A stretch of DNA of 64,000 nt from AWTP1-13 sp050248715 (GCA_050248715.1 JBFWRV010000021.1:1-64000); one strand, 5' to 3'. Positions 8,177 through 16,540 are shown, counted from the first letter of the stretch. Notes: a model not told the origin generated them from the letters alone. Program-made: numbers and translations.

Positions 8177-9112
8177 TCAATATCCGAGATCGATCTCGAT
8201 CTCCTGCAGGAGGCGGCCGCCCTGCTCGATGCTGCGGATGTTGGCGGCCATCTCGGTGGCGAGCTGCGCGACGGTCGGCCGCCGCGCCACGTGCGGCATG
8301 ACCGTCACCTTGGGATGCGACCAGAGCGGGCTGTCGGGCGGGAGGGGCTCGGGCCAGAGCGCGTCGAGGGCGGCGTAGGAGAGCTGGCCGGAATCAAGAG
8401 CGGCGATCAGGTCCTTCTCGACCACGTGCCTGCCGCGGCCGATGTTGACGAGCATCGCGCCCCTCGGCATCATCGCGAAGGTCCGGGAACAGAGGATGCC
8501 TTCCGTCTCCCGCGTCAGCGGCAGCAGGCAGACGGTGATGTCGCTCTGGGCGAGGAAGGGCGCAAGCTGGTCGCGACCGTGGAAGACGGGCACCTCGTCG
8601 GGCGCACGCGGGGACCGCACCCAGGCCGAGACCTTGAAGCCCAGCGACTTCAGGACGAGGGCCGGCGCGCGCGCCATCATGCCGAAGCCAAGGAAGCCGA
8701 CGCGACGCTCGTCGGGGCGCACGATCGGCACGCGGCGCCATTCCTTGCGCGCCTGCGCCGCCTGGTAGCCCGGCATGTCGCGATGGAAACGGAGCACATG
8801 CATGATGACGTACTCCGTCATCATCGGATCACCGCCGGGCGGCTCGACCTTGCCGAGGGGCACCTTGGGCATCTTGGGATGGCGGATGAAATCCTCAACG
8901 CCGGCCGAGCGGCTGAGCATGGCCTTGAGGTTGGGGAAGCTCGGCAGCTCGTCGAAATTCGGATGCATGAAGGCGAGGTAGTGGACGTCGGCGAGGTTGC
9001 CGGCCTCGGGCCAGATGCGCACCTCCAGCTCGGGGAGATGCTGCGCCAGCGTCTCGCGCCATAGCTCAGGTGTGCCGATGCGCCGGTCGAGACCGATGAG
9101 AAGCAGCGCCAT
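8177..9112 (-). CDS. ghrA: glyoxylate/hydroxypyruvate reductase A-like 2-hydroxyacid dehydrogenase
   Basis: 311 residues, the length of GhrA. The C-terminal half has the NAD(P)-binding Rossmann motif GFLGFGMMARA (the glycine pattern is slightly changed), WVRSPRAP where the cofactor phosphate is read, NIGRGRHVVEKDL, ALDALWPEPLPPDSPLW, and the catalytic histidine in TVMPHVAR. It reduces glyoxylate or hydroxypyruvate (2-oxo acids) to 2-hydroxy acids in the cytosol. It is separated from the catabolic operon by the repeat-filled gap and from ccmH by about 70 bases, so it is probably transcribed alone. The family is clear; the exact substrate is inferred. Confidence 0.88.
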   Translation of the reverse strand: MALLLIGLDRRIGTPELWRETLAQHLPELEVRIWPEAGNLADVHYLAFMHPNFDELPSFPNLKAMLSRSAGVEDFIRHPKMPKVPLGKVEPPGGDPMMTEYVIMHVLRFHRDMPGYQAAQARKEWRRVPIVRPDERRVGFLGFGMMARAPALVLKSLGFKVSAWVRSPRAPDEVPVFHGRDQLAPFLAQSDITVCLLPLTRETEGILCSRTFAMMPRGAMLVNIGRGRHVVEKDLIAALDSGQLSYAALDALWPEPLPPDSPLWSHPKVTVMPHVARRPTVAQLATEMAANIRSIEQGGRLLQEIEIDLGY

Positions 9113-9185
9113 GTTCGCTCCCGTCAGCGTTGTTTCGGGCGAAGACTAGCGCAGCGGGCTTCCGCGACCAATGACGGCAGCCACA

Positions 9186-9785
9186 CTAGCTCTCCTTCGA
9201 CAGCAGCTTGTCGAGGCGGCGCTGCTCGTCGGGTGAGAGCGGGGTGGCGTCGGCCGCGGCGGTCCTGGCGCGCGTGCGGGCGCGGCGCAGGATCAGGACA
9301 GCGGTGCCGGCGAGCAGCATCAGGGGCGTCAACCACAGCAGGATGGTGTGTGGCCTCAACCGCGGACGCAGCAGCACGAACTCGCCGTAGCGCGCCTCGA
9401 CGAAGGCGAGGACGGCGGCGTCCGTATCGCCGGCGGCCAAGCGCTCGCGCACGAGCACGCGCAGGTCGCGGGCGAGCTCGGCATTGGAGTCGTCAATCGA
9501 CTGGTTCTGGCAGACGAGGCAGCGCAGCTCCTGGGAGAGATGGCGGGCGCGGGCCTCGAGCGCGGGGTCCTTCAGCACCTCGCCGGGCTCGACGGCATGG
9601 GCGGGGGTGAGGGCGAAGGGGAGGGCGAGGAAGCTTGCAGCGAACAGAACGCGTGCGGCCCGGCGGACTGGGTCCCGGCCTTCGCCGGGATGACGTTTGG
9701 GGTAGCGGCAGGCGCCAGCCGATCCCCCTCCCTGTCGTGCGGAAGGCGCGTCCTCGACGCGCGGCCTAGCCAGGTGCGTGAGCAT
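9186..9785 (-). CDS. ccmH: cytochrome c-type biogenesis protein CcmH/CycL with a repeat-derived N-terminal insert
   Basis: 199 residues. The thiol motif LRCLVCQN, which reduces apocytochrome cysteines in the periplasm before haem attachment, lies near residue 90. It is followed by NSIDDSNAELARDLR-like helices, a C-terminal membrane span (ILLWLTPLMLLAGTAVLIL) and a short basic tail. A signal peptide (VLFAASFLALPFALTPAHA) precedes the domain. The ATG at 9785 has a GGAG 8 bases upstream. Between this start and the signal peptide about 25 residues (including RHPGEGRDP) are the translation of the dispersed palindromic repeat at 9663-9704, which is otherwise intergenic. It is the last gene of the ccm operon; the start follows the ccmF stop by only a few bases. 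Confidence 0.9.
   Translation of the reverse strand: MLTHLARPRVEDAPSARQGGGSAGACRYPKRHPGEGRDPVRRAARVLFAASFLALPFALTPAHAVEPGEVLKDPALEARARHLSQELRCLVCQNQSIDDSNAELARDLRVLVRERLAAGDTDAAVLAFVEARYGEFVLLRPRLRPHTILLWLTPLMLLAGTAVLILRRARTRARTAAADATPLSPDEQRRLDKLLSKES
9663..9704. repeat. dispersed GTCATCCCGG-type palindrome inside ccmH
   Basis: The plus strand reads GGGTCCCGGCCTTCGCCGGG followed by ATGAC, a hairpin of the family that fills intergenic regions elsewhere in the window (for example at 27285 and 27345). Here it lies in frame within the 5' end of ccmH, upstream of the predicted signal peptide. Confidence 0.7.
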
Positions 9786-9791
9786 TGCGCA

Positions 9792-11771
9792 TCACTCCGC
9801 GGGCGAGGCCGCGGCGCGTTGGGCACGGCGGGGGGCGCCGACACGCAAGCGGCGGTCGGAAAGGGACAGGGCGCCGCCGAGCGCCATCACGATGGCCCCG
9901 AGCCAGATCAGGCGCACCAGCGGGTTGAAGTAGAGGCGCACCACGTAGCCGCCGCCTCCCTGCACCTCGTCGCCGAGCACGGCGTAGAGGTCGCCGGCAA
10001 GGCCCACGTGGATGCCGGCCTCGGAGGTGGGCTGGCGGGGCGCATCGTAGAGTCGCTTGGCCGGCGTGAGCTCGGTGACGGGGGAGCCGGCGCGGCTCAC
10101 GCCAAGGAGGCCGACCTGCTCCTGATAGTTGGGGCCGCGGTGGGGGACGGCGCCGCGAAAGGTGAGCGTGAATCCGGCGATCTCGGTGGTATCGCCCGGG
10201 CGCATCGTCAGCACCCGCTCGCTCTGCCAGGCCGAGGTGGCGACGATGCCGAGCACGGTGAGCCCCATGCCGGCGTGTGCCAGCGTCGTGCCGTAGGCGG
10301 AGCGCGGCAGACCGCGGGCGCGGCGCCAGGTTTCCTCGAAGCCTGTCGCGAAGAGCTTCACGCGCTGGCCCCATTCCGAGAGGGCGCCGGCGACGATCCA
10401 CACGCCGAGCGCGATGCCGAACGGGGCGAGCCACGGCCCGCGCCAATAGAGCGCGAAGGCGGCGACGAGAGCCACGAGCGCGAGGAGGGCAGCGAGCCAC
10501 AGGCGCTGCGCGGCGCCGGCGAGGTCGCCGCGCTTCCAGGCGAGGTTGGGGCCGAACGGAATTGCCGCCAGCAGCGGCAGCATCAGGGGCACGAACGTGA
10601 GATTGAAGTAGGGCGGGCCGACGGAAATCTTGTCGCCGGTGATCGACTCGAGCGCGAGCGGATAAAGCGTGCCGACGAAGACGGTGGCGCAGCCGGTGGC
10701 GAGCAGGATGTTGTTCAGCACCAGCGCACCCTCGCGGCTGACCGGCGCGAACAGGCCGCCCTGCTTAAGTTGCGGCGCGCGCCAGGCATAGAGCGCGAGC
10801 GCGCCGCCGACCAGGATCACCATGATGGCGAGGATGAAGATGCCGCGCCTGGGATCGACGGCGAAGGCGTGCACGGAGGTGAGGACGCCGGAGCGCACCA
10901 GGAAGGTGCCCATGAGCGAGAGCGAGAAGGCGAGGATGGCGAGCAGGATGGTCCACACCTTCAGCGCCTCCCGCTTCTCCATGACGAGGGCCGAGTGCAG
11001 CAGCGCGGTGGCGGCGAGCCAAGGCATGAAGGAGGCGTTCTCGACGGGGTCCCAGAACCACCAGCCGCCCCAGCCGAGCTCGTAGTAGGCCCACCACGAG
11101 CCCATGGCGATGCCGAGGGTGAGGCAAATCCAGGCAGCGAGCGTCCAGGGCCTGACCCAGCGCGCCCAGGCCGCGTCCGTGCGGCCCTCGATGAGGGCGG
11201 CGACGGCGAAGGAGAAGGCGATGGAGAGCCCGACGTAGCCGGCGTAGAGGAAGGGCGGATGGAAGGCGAGCGCTACGTCCTGCAGGATCGGATTGAGACC
11301 GCGGCCCTCCGCCTGCGGGGGAATGCGCAGGAACGGGTTGGAGGAGAGGATGATGAAGAGCAGGAACGCGACGGCGATCGCGGCCTGAACGGCGAGCACG
11401 TTGGCGCGCAGGGTTGCCGGCAGGTTGCTGCCGAAGAGGGCGACGGCGGCGCCGAAGAGGGCGAGTATGAGCACCCAGAGCAGCATGGAGCCCTCGTGGT
11501 TCCCCCAGACGCCCGAGATTTTGTAGATCAGCGGCTTGGCCGAGTGCGAGTTCGACCACACCGCCTCGACCGAGAAGTCGGACGTGACGTAGGCGTGGCC
11601 AAGCGCGAGGAAGGAGAACAGGATCAGCGAGAGCTGGGCCAGCGCGGCCGGCTCGGCGACGGCCATCAGGCGCTCCTCGCGCACGCGCGCGCCCCAGGCC
11701 GGCAGGATCGTCTGCACGATCGCGGCGGCGAGCGCGAGGATGAGCGCGAAATGGCCGAGCTCGATGATCAT
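9792..11771 (-). CDS. ccmF: haem lyase subunit CcmF/CycK
   Basis: 659 residues with many hydrophobic segments. The WWD haem-handling signature is intact: WGGWWFWDPVENASFMPWL around residue 230, which contacts haem in the periplasm. The family opening (IELGHFALILALAAAIVQ) supports the start at 11771. CcmF forms the cytochrome c synthetase with CcmH/I and takes haem from holo-CcmE. It is the third main gene of the operon ccmI-ccmE-ccmF-ccmH. The length is normal and no defect was seen. Confidence 0.96.
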   Translation of the reverse strand: MIIELGHFALILALAAAIVQTILPAWGARVREERLMAVAEPAALAQLSLILFSFLALGHAYVTSDFSVEAVWSNSHSAKPLIYKISGVWGNHEGSMLLWVLILALFGAAVALFGSNLPATLRANVLAVQAAIAVAFLLFIILSSNPFLRIPPQAEGRGLNPILQDVALAFHPPFLYAGYVGLSIAFSFAVAALIEGRTDAAWARWVRPWTLAAWICLTLGIAMGSWWAYYELGWGGWWFWDPVENASFMPWLAATALLHSALVMEKREALKVWTILLAILAFSLSLMGTFLVRSGVLTSVHAFAVDPRRGIFILAIMVILVGGALALYAWRAPQLKQGGLFAPVSREGALVLNNILLATGCATVFVGTLYPLALESITGDKISVGPPYFNLTFVPLMLPLLAAIPFGPNLAWKRGDLAGAAQRLWLAALLALVALVAAFALYWRGPWLAPFGIALGVWIVAGALSEWGQRVKLFATGFEETWRRARGLPRSAYGTTLAHAGMGLTVLGIVATSAWQSERVLTMRPGDTTEIAGFTLTFRGAVPHRGPNYQEQVGLLGVSRAGSPVTELTPAKRLYDAPRQPTSEAGIHVGLAGDLYAVLGDEVQGGGGYVVRLYFNPLVRLIWLGAIVMALGGALSLSDRRLRVGAPRRAQRAAASPAE

Positions 11772-11855
11772 GTTGCCGTCGTTCCGCTTGCGCCGACGTC
11801 TTGGCCTCCCCCTGGAGGGGTATCTGGTTGCGCCAATCGCCCACCAGTCAGCCCT

Positions 11856-12014
11856 TCACGGCGCAGCATCATGCCTCTTCTCGCATACGACCCAGTGCAA
11901 TTCATCAATGAAGCGCTCCAGCCTGCGGCGACGCTCTCGCGATAGCGGCTCGCGATTTCCGCCCAGGACCTGATCATCCCATCCCTCATTTCGGGACCCG
12001 GTCCTTGGGCTCAT
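11856..12014 (-). CDS. small basic helical protein, 52 aa, overlapping ccmE (unknown)
   Basis: An ATG at 12014, inside the last codons of ccmE, opens a 52-codon frame ending at 11856. The product is highly charged and looks helical (REPLSRERRRRLERFIDELH, then WVVCEKRHDAA), with a pattern unlike random GC-rich shadow translation. A GGAA element lies about 10 bases before the ATG. A different frame (11768-11989) overlaps ccmE and ccmF exactly but has low-complexity content and was rejected. I do not recognise a family. Position suggests co-expression with cytochrome c maturation, but this is inference. Confidence 0.4.
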   Translation of the reverse strand: MSPRTGSRNEGWDDQVLGGNREPLSRERRRRLERFIDELHWVVCEKRHDAAP

Positions 12015-12450
12015 CGCCGGCGTGCTTCCATACGCCGTGCTGCTTGAGGGCCTTGGCGACTTCCGGGGGCATATAGGTCTCGTCGTGCTTGGCGAGCACC
12101 GTGTCGGCGAGGAAGCGGCCCGAGGCGTCGAGCTTGCCTTCGGCCACGACGCCCTGCCCCTCGCGGAAGAGGTCGGGCAGCACGCCAGTGTAGCTGACGG
12201 GGATGGTCTTGATTGTGTCGGTGATGCTGAACTCGACCGCTGTGCCGAGCCCGCGCTTGACGCTGCCCTCGGTCACGAGACCGCCGAGGCGGAAGCGCGT
12301 GCCGGCGGCGATCTGCTTCTCGGCCACCTCCTTGGGCGTATGGAAGAAGACGATCGTGTCGCGCAGCGCGACGGCCACGAGCAGGACGGCGGCGCACAGG
12401 ACGGCGAGCCCCGTGACGATGAAGACGGCGCGGCGCTGCTTGCGGGTCAT
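11986..12450 (-). CDS. ccmE: cytochrome c maturation haem chaperone CcmE/CycJ
   Basis: 154 residues from the ATG at 12450 (MTRKQRRAVFIV), the typical CcmE opening with a single N-terminal membrane anchor (FIVTGLAVLCAAVLLVAVAL). Longer upstream readings are translations of the repeat-rich gap. The periplasmic OB-fold follows (RFRLGGLVTEGSV). The haem-binding histidine is in LAKHDETYMPPE, the family's signature. CcmE receives haem from CcmC/CcmAB and hands it to CcmF, encoded next. It lies downstream of ccmI, separated by a repeat block. Confidence 0.95.
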   Translation of the reverse strand: MTRKQRRAVFIVTGLAVLCAAVLLVAVALRDTIVFFHTPKEVAEKQIAAGTRFRLGGLVTEGSVKRGLGTAVEFSITDTIKTIPVSYTGVLPDLFREGQGVVAEGKLDASGRFLADTVLAKHDETYMPPEVAKALKQHGVWKHAGDEPKDRVPK

Positions 12451-12637
12451 GGCGAGCTCCCGCCTCGCAGATTCTCCGCCCCCTTGTGGGGAGGGGAACC
12501 CCGACCTTCGAGGTTTGGCAATCCCCCCTCCCTGTCCCTCCCCGACGTCGTGCCGGAGGCACGCCTTCGGCGTGACGGGGGAGGGAACGCCTCCAAGGGG
12601 GAGGGGAATTCGCGCGAAGTTTGGGGCATAAGCAGCA
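12451..12637. repeat. palindromic repeat block between ccmI and ccmE
   Basis: Contains CCCCCTTGTGGGGAGGGGAA (12479-12498) and a larger pair built around GACGTCGTGCCGGAGGCACG and CCTTCGGCGTGACGGGGGAG (12543-12586). Both types recur in the GTA cluster: the first at 29019-29043 and 33937-34035, the second in inverted form at 28923-28992. No gene is supported; the block may stabilise or partly end the ccmI message. Confidence 0.65.
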
Positions 12638-13798
12638 TCATGAGCCGAGACCGAGGCTTTGGGCGAGGGCGGACAGGCGGGCGAGCGCCTGCTCGTCGCC
12701 GGGGAAGTGGGAGCGCGCCTTGGCGAGCGCCGCACGCGCCTCATCCTTGCGGTCGAGGACGGCATAGGCATTGACCAGGCGCAACCAGCCGGCGAGATCA
12801 CGGCCGTCGCGCTGCAGGCGCTCGGCGAGGCTGTCCACCATCGCCGCGATCATGCGGGAGCGGTCTTCGGGAGCGAGCTTCTCGGCAGCGGCAACGTCGG
12901 AGGCCGTGGGGCCGCGCGTTTCCTGCCCGCCCTGCGAAGCGGCGAGGCGGCGGGAGACATCGCCGATACGGCCCTCGACCGCCGGACGCCAGGCGGCATC
13001 CGCGGGGGCATCGGCAAGGAGCGCCTTGTAGTCGGCGAGCGCATCGGCGAGCCTGCCGTCCTGCTCCTTGGCGAGCGCCAGCCAGAAGCGCGGCTCGGGA
13101 CGAGCGGGCTCGAGCCTGGCGATCTTCTCATAGGCGAGGCGGGCCTGCTCGGTAACGATGCCGTCGGCCGCCAGCACGCTCGCCTCGGCGAAGCCGGCGA
13201 GGCGGCGCGGCGTCTCGCCGTCGAGACGTGCGGCATTGGCATAGGCGGCAGCCGCCTCCTGGAAACGTCCGAGCTTGAGATAGACGGGAGCGATCACATC
13301 CCAGCCGGCCGCGTCCTCGGGGTGCTCACGCAGGCGCGTCTCGACCTTGGCGATGAGCTCACCGATGCGCGCCTGCTCGAGCGAGGCCTCGCCGCGGCCG
13401 GCGATCGGATGGGACGGGACGCCGGGCGAGCCGTACGAAAGGTAGAGCCCGAGGGTGAGAACCGGGAAGAGCACGGCGACCGCCAGCAATACGGGGCTGA
13501 GCCGCAACGGGGTCTGCACACCCAAGGCGCCGCCGTCGGCACCGTCCCCGGGACGGGCCTCGGCCTCGCCTGCACTGGCAAGCAGGCGGCGGGAGACCTC
13601 GACGCGCGCAGCGGCGGCATCCGATTCCTCGAGAAGACCGCGCGTGCGCTCGGCCTCAATCTCGCGGAGCTGGTCGCGGTAGACAGCCAGCGCGCCCGCC
13701 TCGGCCTCCGGCCGGGTGCGCGGCGCACGCACGAGCGGCCCCAGCACGGCAGCCAGAACGGCGGAAGTCAGGAGTGCAAAGGCGATCCAGAGAAGCAT
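12638..13798 (-). CDS. ccmI: cytochrome c-type biogenesis protein CcmI/CycH
   Basis: 386 residues from the ATG at 13798 (MLLWIAFALLTSAVLAAVL), the standard CcmI opening with a first membrane span; an upstream in-frame start would add an unmatched stretch. The cytoplasmic loop (VYRDQLREIEAERTRGLLEE) is a family hallmark. A second span lies near LLAVAVLFPVLTLGLYL, followed by a periplasmic TPR domain (AGWDVIAPVYLKLGRFQEAA and later AGWLRLVNAYAVLDRKDEA) that holds apocytochrome c. It is first in the ccm operon. The final residues SLGLGS end 187 bases before ccmE. Confidence 0.93.
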   Translation of the reverse strand: MLLWIAFALLTSAVLAAVLGPLVRAPRTRPEAEAGALAVYRDQLREIEAERTRGLLEESDAAAARVEVSRRLLASAGEAEARPGDGADGGALGVQTPLRLSPVLLAVAVLFPVLTLGLYLSYGSPGVPSHPIAGRGEASLEQARIGELIAKVETRLREHPEDAAGWDVIAPVYLKLGRFQEAAAAYANAARLDGETPRRLAGFAEASVLAADGIVTEQARLAYEKIARLEPARPEPRFWLALAKEQDGRLADALADYKALLADAPADAAWRPAVEGRIGDVSRRLAASQGGQETRGPTASDVAAAEKLAPEDRSRMIAAMVDSLAERLQRDGRDLAGWLRLVNAYAVLDRKDEARAALAKARSHFPGDEQALARLSALAQSLGLGS

Positions 13799-14182
13799 CC
13801 AGCATCCGATATCGATCACAAGACCGTGAACCAAGGCAGCCGGCGCTGCCCGCAAGCACTGCTGTAGGACCAGGTCCCACGAGGCGCAAGGCGATCCGAC
13901 GTCCGACAAAGTGCCATTTTCCTGGCTCCGCAGAGGGTTGCGGCCGCCAGTTGGAACCGTCCCACCGGCGTCGCGGCCATGGTTGGCACTGCGTGGCGCC
14001 TGCGCACCACGGGTTCCGACAAAGCTTTAGCCCCCGCTTCCGCCCAAACGCGGAACCGCTAGAAGGCCACTCCGGATCCGCATCGAGGCTTTTTTGTGAA
14101 CCCCTCGCCGCCGGACCATCGACCGACCGCTCGCGAAAGTTAGCGTTTGAATGCAACGAGACGTCATCGAGGACACCAGAAA
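13799..14182. other. 384-base divergent intergenic region (ccmI / outer membrane protein)
   Basis: It separates the minus-strand ccm operon from the plus-strand outer membrane gene, so it must hold promoters for both. The reading frames crossing it are short, overlap ccmI antisense, and have no family resemblance. I could not assign a convincing -35/-10 pair. Confidence 0.5.
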
Positions 14183-14887
14183 ATGAAGAGATTTGCTCTC
14201 ACGCTCGCCACAGTTTGCCTGTTCTCCGCAGGCCAGGCTGCCGCGGATGGCTATCGTGGACGCAGCGTCAAGGACTACGAGCGGCCATTCTCATGGACGG
14301 GCTTCTACGTCGGCGGGCATGCCGGCTTGGCCACTGGCGATACGCAAGGTGACCCCGACCTCGGCTTCGGACCTCCCGGCCTGGGCAACACAGACTACAG
14401 CCTCAACGGCGCCCTCTACGGCGGACAGGTCGGCTTCAACTGGCAAACCGGCGCTCTCGTGCTGGGCGTGGAAGGCAGCCTGTCCGGCTCGTCTGTCCAG
14501 GGCGACACGACGTGCGCGCTCCTTTTGGAATGCAAGCGCAATGTAGATTGGCTGGCAACGGTCACCGGCCGCGTCGGTTATGCCATGGGGCGCTCGCTCG
14601 TGTATGGATTGGCGGGTGTGGCGTGGGGTGACGTGAGCACCGATGTCAACTTCGTCGGCTTGCCGTTCGTCTCCGGCGGAGAGACGCAGGTTGGCTGGGT
14701 GGCAGGCTTTGGCTTCGAGCATGCTCTCTCCAACCACATCTCTGCCAGGATCGAGTACGCGCATGTCGACCTCGGCAGCGATACGCATGGCCTGTCCCCG
14801 GCGGGTGGCGGCTTTGTGATCGACGACAAGGTCGACGTGAGGATGGACACCATCCGCCTCGGCGTGAACATCAAGTTCTCCCACTAA
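14183..14887 (+). CDS. outer membrane beta-barrel protein (Omp25/31-like porin family)
   Basis: 234 residues from the ATG at 14183, which has GAGGA about 8 bases upstream; an upstream ATG at 14147 would precede the signal peptide and is rejected. The signal peptide is MKRFALTLATVCLFSAGQAAA. The mature protein starts with FSWTGFYVGGHAGLATG, the first strand of the alphaproteobacterial 8-stranded OmpA-like barrel family, and continues with VGFNWQTGALVLGVEG, TGRVGYAMGRSLVYGLAGVA and a final strand ending in NIKFSH. It probably serves structural or adhesive functions in the outer membrane. It is monocistronic, with a terminator just downstream. Confidence 0.9.
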   Translation: MKRFALTLATVCLFSAGQAAADGYRGRSVKDYERPFSWTGFYVGGHAGLATGDTQGDPDLGFGPPGLGNTDYSLNGALYGGQVGFNWQTGALVLGVEGSLSGSSVQGDTTCALLLECKRNVDWLATVTGRVGYAMGRSLVYGLAGVAWGDVSTDVNFVGLPFVSGGETQVGWVAGFGFEHALSNHISARIEYAHVDLGSDTHGLSPAGGGFVIDDKVDVRMDTIRLGVNIKFSH

Positions 14888-14911
14888 GCTCCATACCTCC
14901 TCCAGGGTTGA

Positions 14912-14943
14912 AGAGCGCGGGCTAGCCCCGCGCTCTTTCTTTT
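14912..14943 (+). terminator. rho-independent terminator of the outer membrane protein gene
   Basis: The 10-bp stem AGAGCGCGGG / CCCGCGCTCT encloses a CTAGC loop and is followed by TTCTTTT. It begins 25 bases after the stop codon at 14887. A textbook intrinsic terminator. Confidence 0.92.
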
Positions 14944-15120
14944 GCGGCTGCGATGCATCAAATCGCGCCGACGCGGGCAGAGCGCGCGCTTCGGAGCTCC
15001 GCGACACATGCCGGTGGAGGCGCAGACACGATCGTGCACGACTCACGATCGACGCAGAAAGCCAGCTCGGCGGCGGCTGGTCGCTGCGTGGCGCGCATCG
15101 TCTAGGCAGTTGGGTGACGA

Positions 15121-15231
15121 AACAATCGCGTCGATCCCCGGCGTCGTCGCCCCGAACCTGCAGCCTCTACGAACGCCGGGCGCGTCGCGCTGACCTACAA
15201 ATTCGGCCGCCGCGACGAGGTCGTGCGCTGA
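15121..15231 (+). pseudogene. possible remnant of a second outer membrane barrel gene
   Basis: The plus strand in one frame ends NAGRVALTYKFGRRDEVVR and a TGA at 15229-15231. An aromatic/hydrophobic alternating strand such as RVALTYKFG is what closes outer membrane barrels. Upstream the frame is broken by stops, and another frame gives QLGGGWSLRGA, as if frameshifted. It sits just after an intact barrel gene, so a decayed paralogue is plausible. The evidence is short and the call tentative. Confidence 0.3.
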
Positions 15232-15267
15232 AGTAGTGGGCCGGACTTCGATCTGCAAACACGAGTT

Positions 15268-15290
15268 GGGCCGCTCCTGCGAGCGGCCCG
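15268..15290 (+). terminator. hairpin, possible terminator
   Basis: GGGCCGCTC / GAGCGGCCC with a CTGC loop, followed by GATTT. A strong stem but a poor T-run. It follows the barrel-gene remnant. Confidence 0.45.
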
Positions 15291-15321
15291 ATTTCCTTGC
15301 GGACACCGCCCAGAAACGAAG

Positions 15322-15347
15322 GAGCCCGGGATTGCTCCCGGGCTCCG
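15322..15347 (-). terminator. strong hairpin downstream of the lysine-rich protein gene
   Basis: GGAGCCCGGG / CCCGGGCTCC, a perfect 10-bp stem with an ATTGCT loop. On the minus strand it lies about 20 bases after the stop at 15370 and is followed by TTCGTTTC. Likely an intrinsic terminator, perhaps acting in both directions. Confidence 0.65.
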
Positions 15348-15369
15348 AGTTACCCCACTGCGTCGACTG

Positions 15370-16392
15370 TCAGAGTTTGCGGCCGAGGTCCATGGCCGTC
15401 GTGGCGACCACCGTGTCGGCTGCGGCTGCCTGGACCAGCACGTTGCAGGCGGCGACATAGTCCGGCGGCGTGCCGTCGACCTTGGTCTGGAACTGGTCGT
15501 AGACGTCCTCGGGCACGGTCACGTTGCCGGTCTCGGGGATCTCGACCCACACGAACTCGCGGTTCCACTTGCGCTCGACGAAGGGCTCCAGCGAGCAGGT
15601 CTGGCGGGCTTCGCGCGTCGGCTCCGACTTCGCCTTGTAGCGATAGGTCGCGGACGCCGGCATCGTGTAGCGGACGCGGCCCACCGACTCCTCCTCGACG
15701 GCGGCGTAGGACAGGATGCGCACGCACTCGTCGTAGTCGGGGTGGTCGCGATACGTGCAGCTGTGGAAGCGGTCGTAGTAGAGCTCGGGAACGGTCAGGT
15801 AGCCGATGCCCGCGACCGCCACCCAGAAGAACGACTTCTTCCAGTGCCGCTGCACGAACGGCGCGAAGGCGTGCTTGAAGTGCGGCTTGGGGGCGAGACC
15901 CAGGGCCAGCTTGGGCTTGATGTTCTTGGGCACCGCCATGCGGCCGACGAGGTTGGCCTTGCCGAGCATGCCCTTGTGCTTGGGCAGGGTGGCGAGGTTC
16001 AGCTTGGCCGGCTTGAAGAGATGCTGCTTGCCCAGGTTGCCCGGACCCTTGCTCAGGACGGACTTGTCGATCTTGCCGAGCTTGCCGAGCTTGCCGACCT
16101 TATCGATCTTGTTGACCTTGCCGAGCTTGGTGCCGAGGCTCTTCGGAGCGAGGCTCTTTGTCGTGAGCTTCATCTTCGGCGTCGTCTTCAGCGTCATCTT
16201 CGGCTTGCTGAAGGACTTGGCGGAGAACGTCTTGCTCGAGAACGAGCGTCCGGCCGAGGATGCGCGCGGGGCCGAGAACGAGCGCGCGCCCGAGAAGGAC
16301 ATGCCCTTGCGGGCTTCGGCAGGCGTGGCGTCGAACGCCGCGATGGCCACGAGGGCCGCGGCCGATGCCGATGCGATGGTGAGGGTGTTCAT
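15370..16392 (-). CDS. exported Lys/Ser-rich protein with duplicated C-terminal module (unknown)
   Basis: 340 residues. An N-terminal signal peptide (LTIASASAAALVAIAAF up to ATPAEA) is followed by about 130 residues very rich in Ser, Lys, Leu and Gly, with short repeats such as KVGKLGKLGKIDK. The C-terminal half holds two copies of one module: FAPFVQRHWKKSFFWV ... YLTVPELYYDRF ... DYDECVRIL, and LEPFVERKWNREFVWV ... NVTVPEDVYDQF ... DYVAACNVL. Each ends in a Cys after a D-Y pair. No known family comes to mind. A cell-envelope or extracellular role is likely from the signal peptide. It is monocistronic, with hairpins on both sides. Confidence 0.8.
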   Translation of the reverse strand: MNTLTIASASAAALVAIAAFDATPAEARKGMSFSGARSFSAPRASSAGRSFSSKTFSAKSFSKPKMTLKTTPKMKLTTKSLAPKSLGTKLGKVNKIDKVGKLGKLGKIDKSVLSKGPGNLGKQHLFKPAKLNLATLPKHKGMLGKANLVGRMAVPKNIKPKLALGLAPKPHFKHAFAPFVQRHWKKSFFWVAVAGIGYLTVPELYYDRFHSCTYRDHPDYDECVRILSYAAVEEESVGRVRYTMPASATYRYKAKSEPTREARQTCSLEPFVERKWNREFVWVEIPETGNVTVPEDVYDQFQTKVDGTPPDYVAACNVLVQAAAADTVVATTAMDLGRKL

Positions 16393-16540
16393 TTGCGTTG
16401 CTCCGTTTTGTCACCCGGTGTGGCTGTCGCCGGTTCTAGGAGCACGGACGCGCGCGCGCTGTTCCGCGAGGAACATGGGCGTGGCGGCATTCGCGAAGAA
16501 TGGTTAGGCGGCGGTGAACGAGAAGCGGCAAGCTGGAATC

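Noticed and set aside
9348..11945. 865-codon open frame on the plus strand
   Set aside because: Antisense of ccmF and ccmH.
11768..11989. 73-codon frame overlapping ccmE and ccmF exactly at both ends (ATGA)
   Set aside because: Attractive overlaps, but the C-terminal half is repeat-like low-complexity sequence. The frame at 11856-12014 gives a far more protein-like product.
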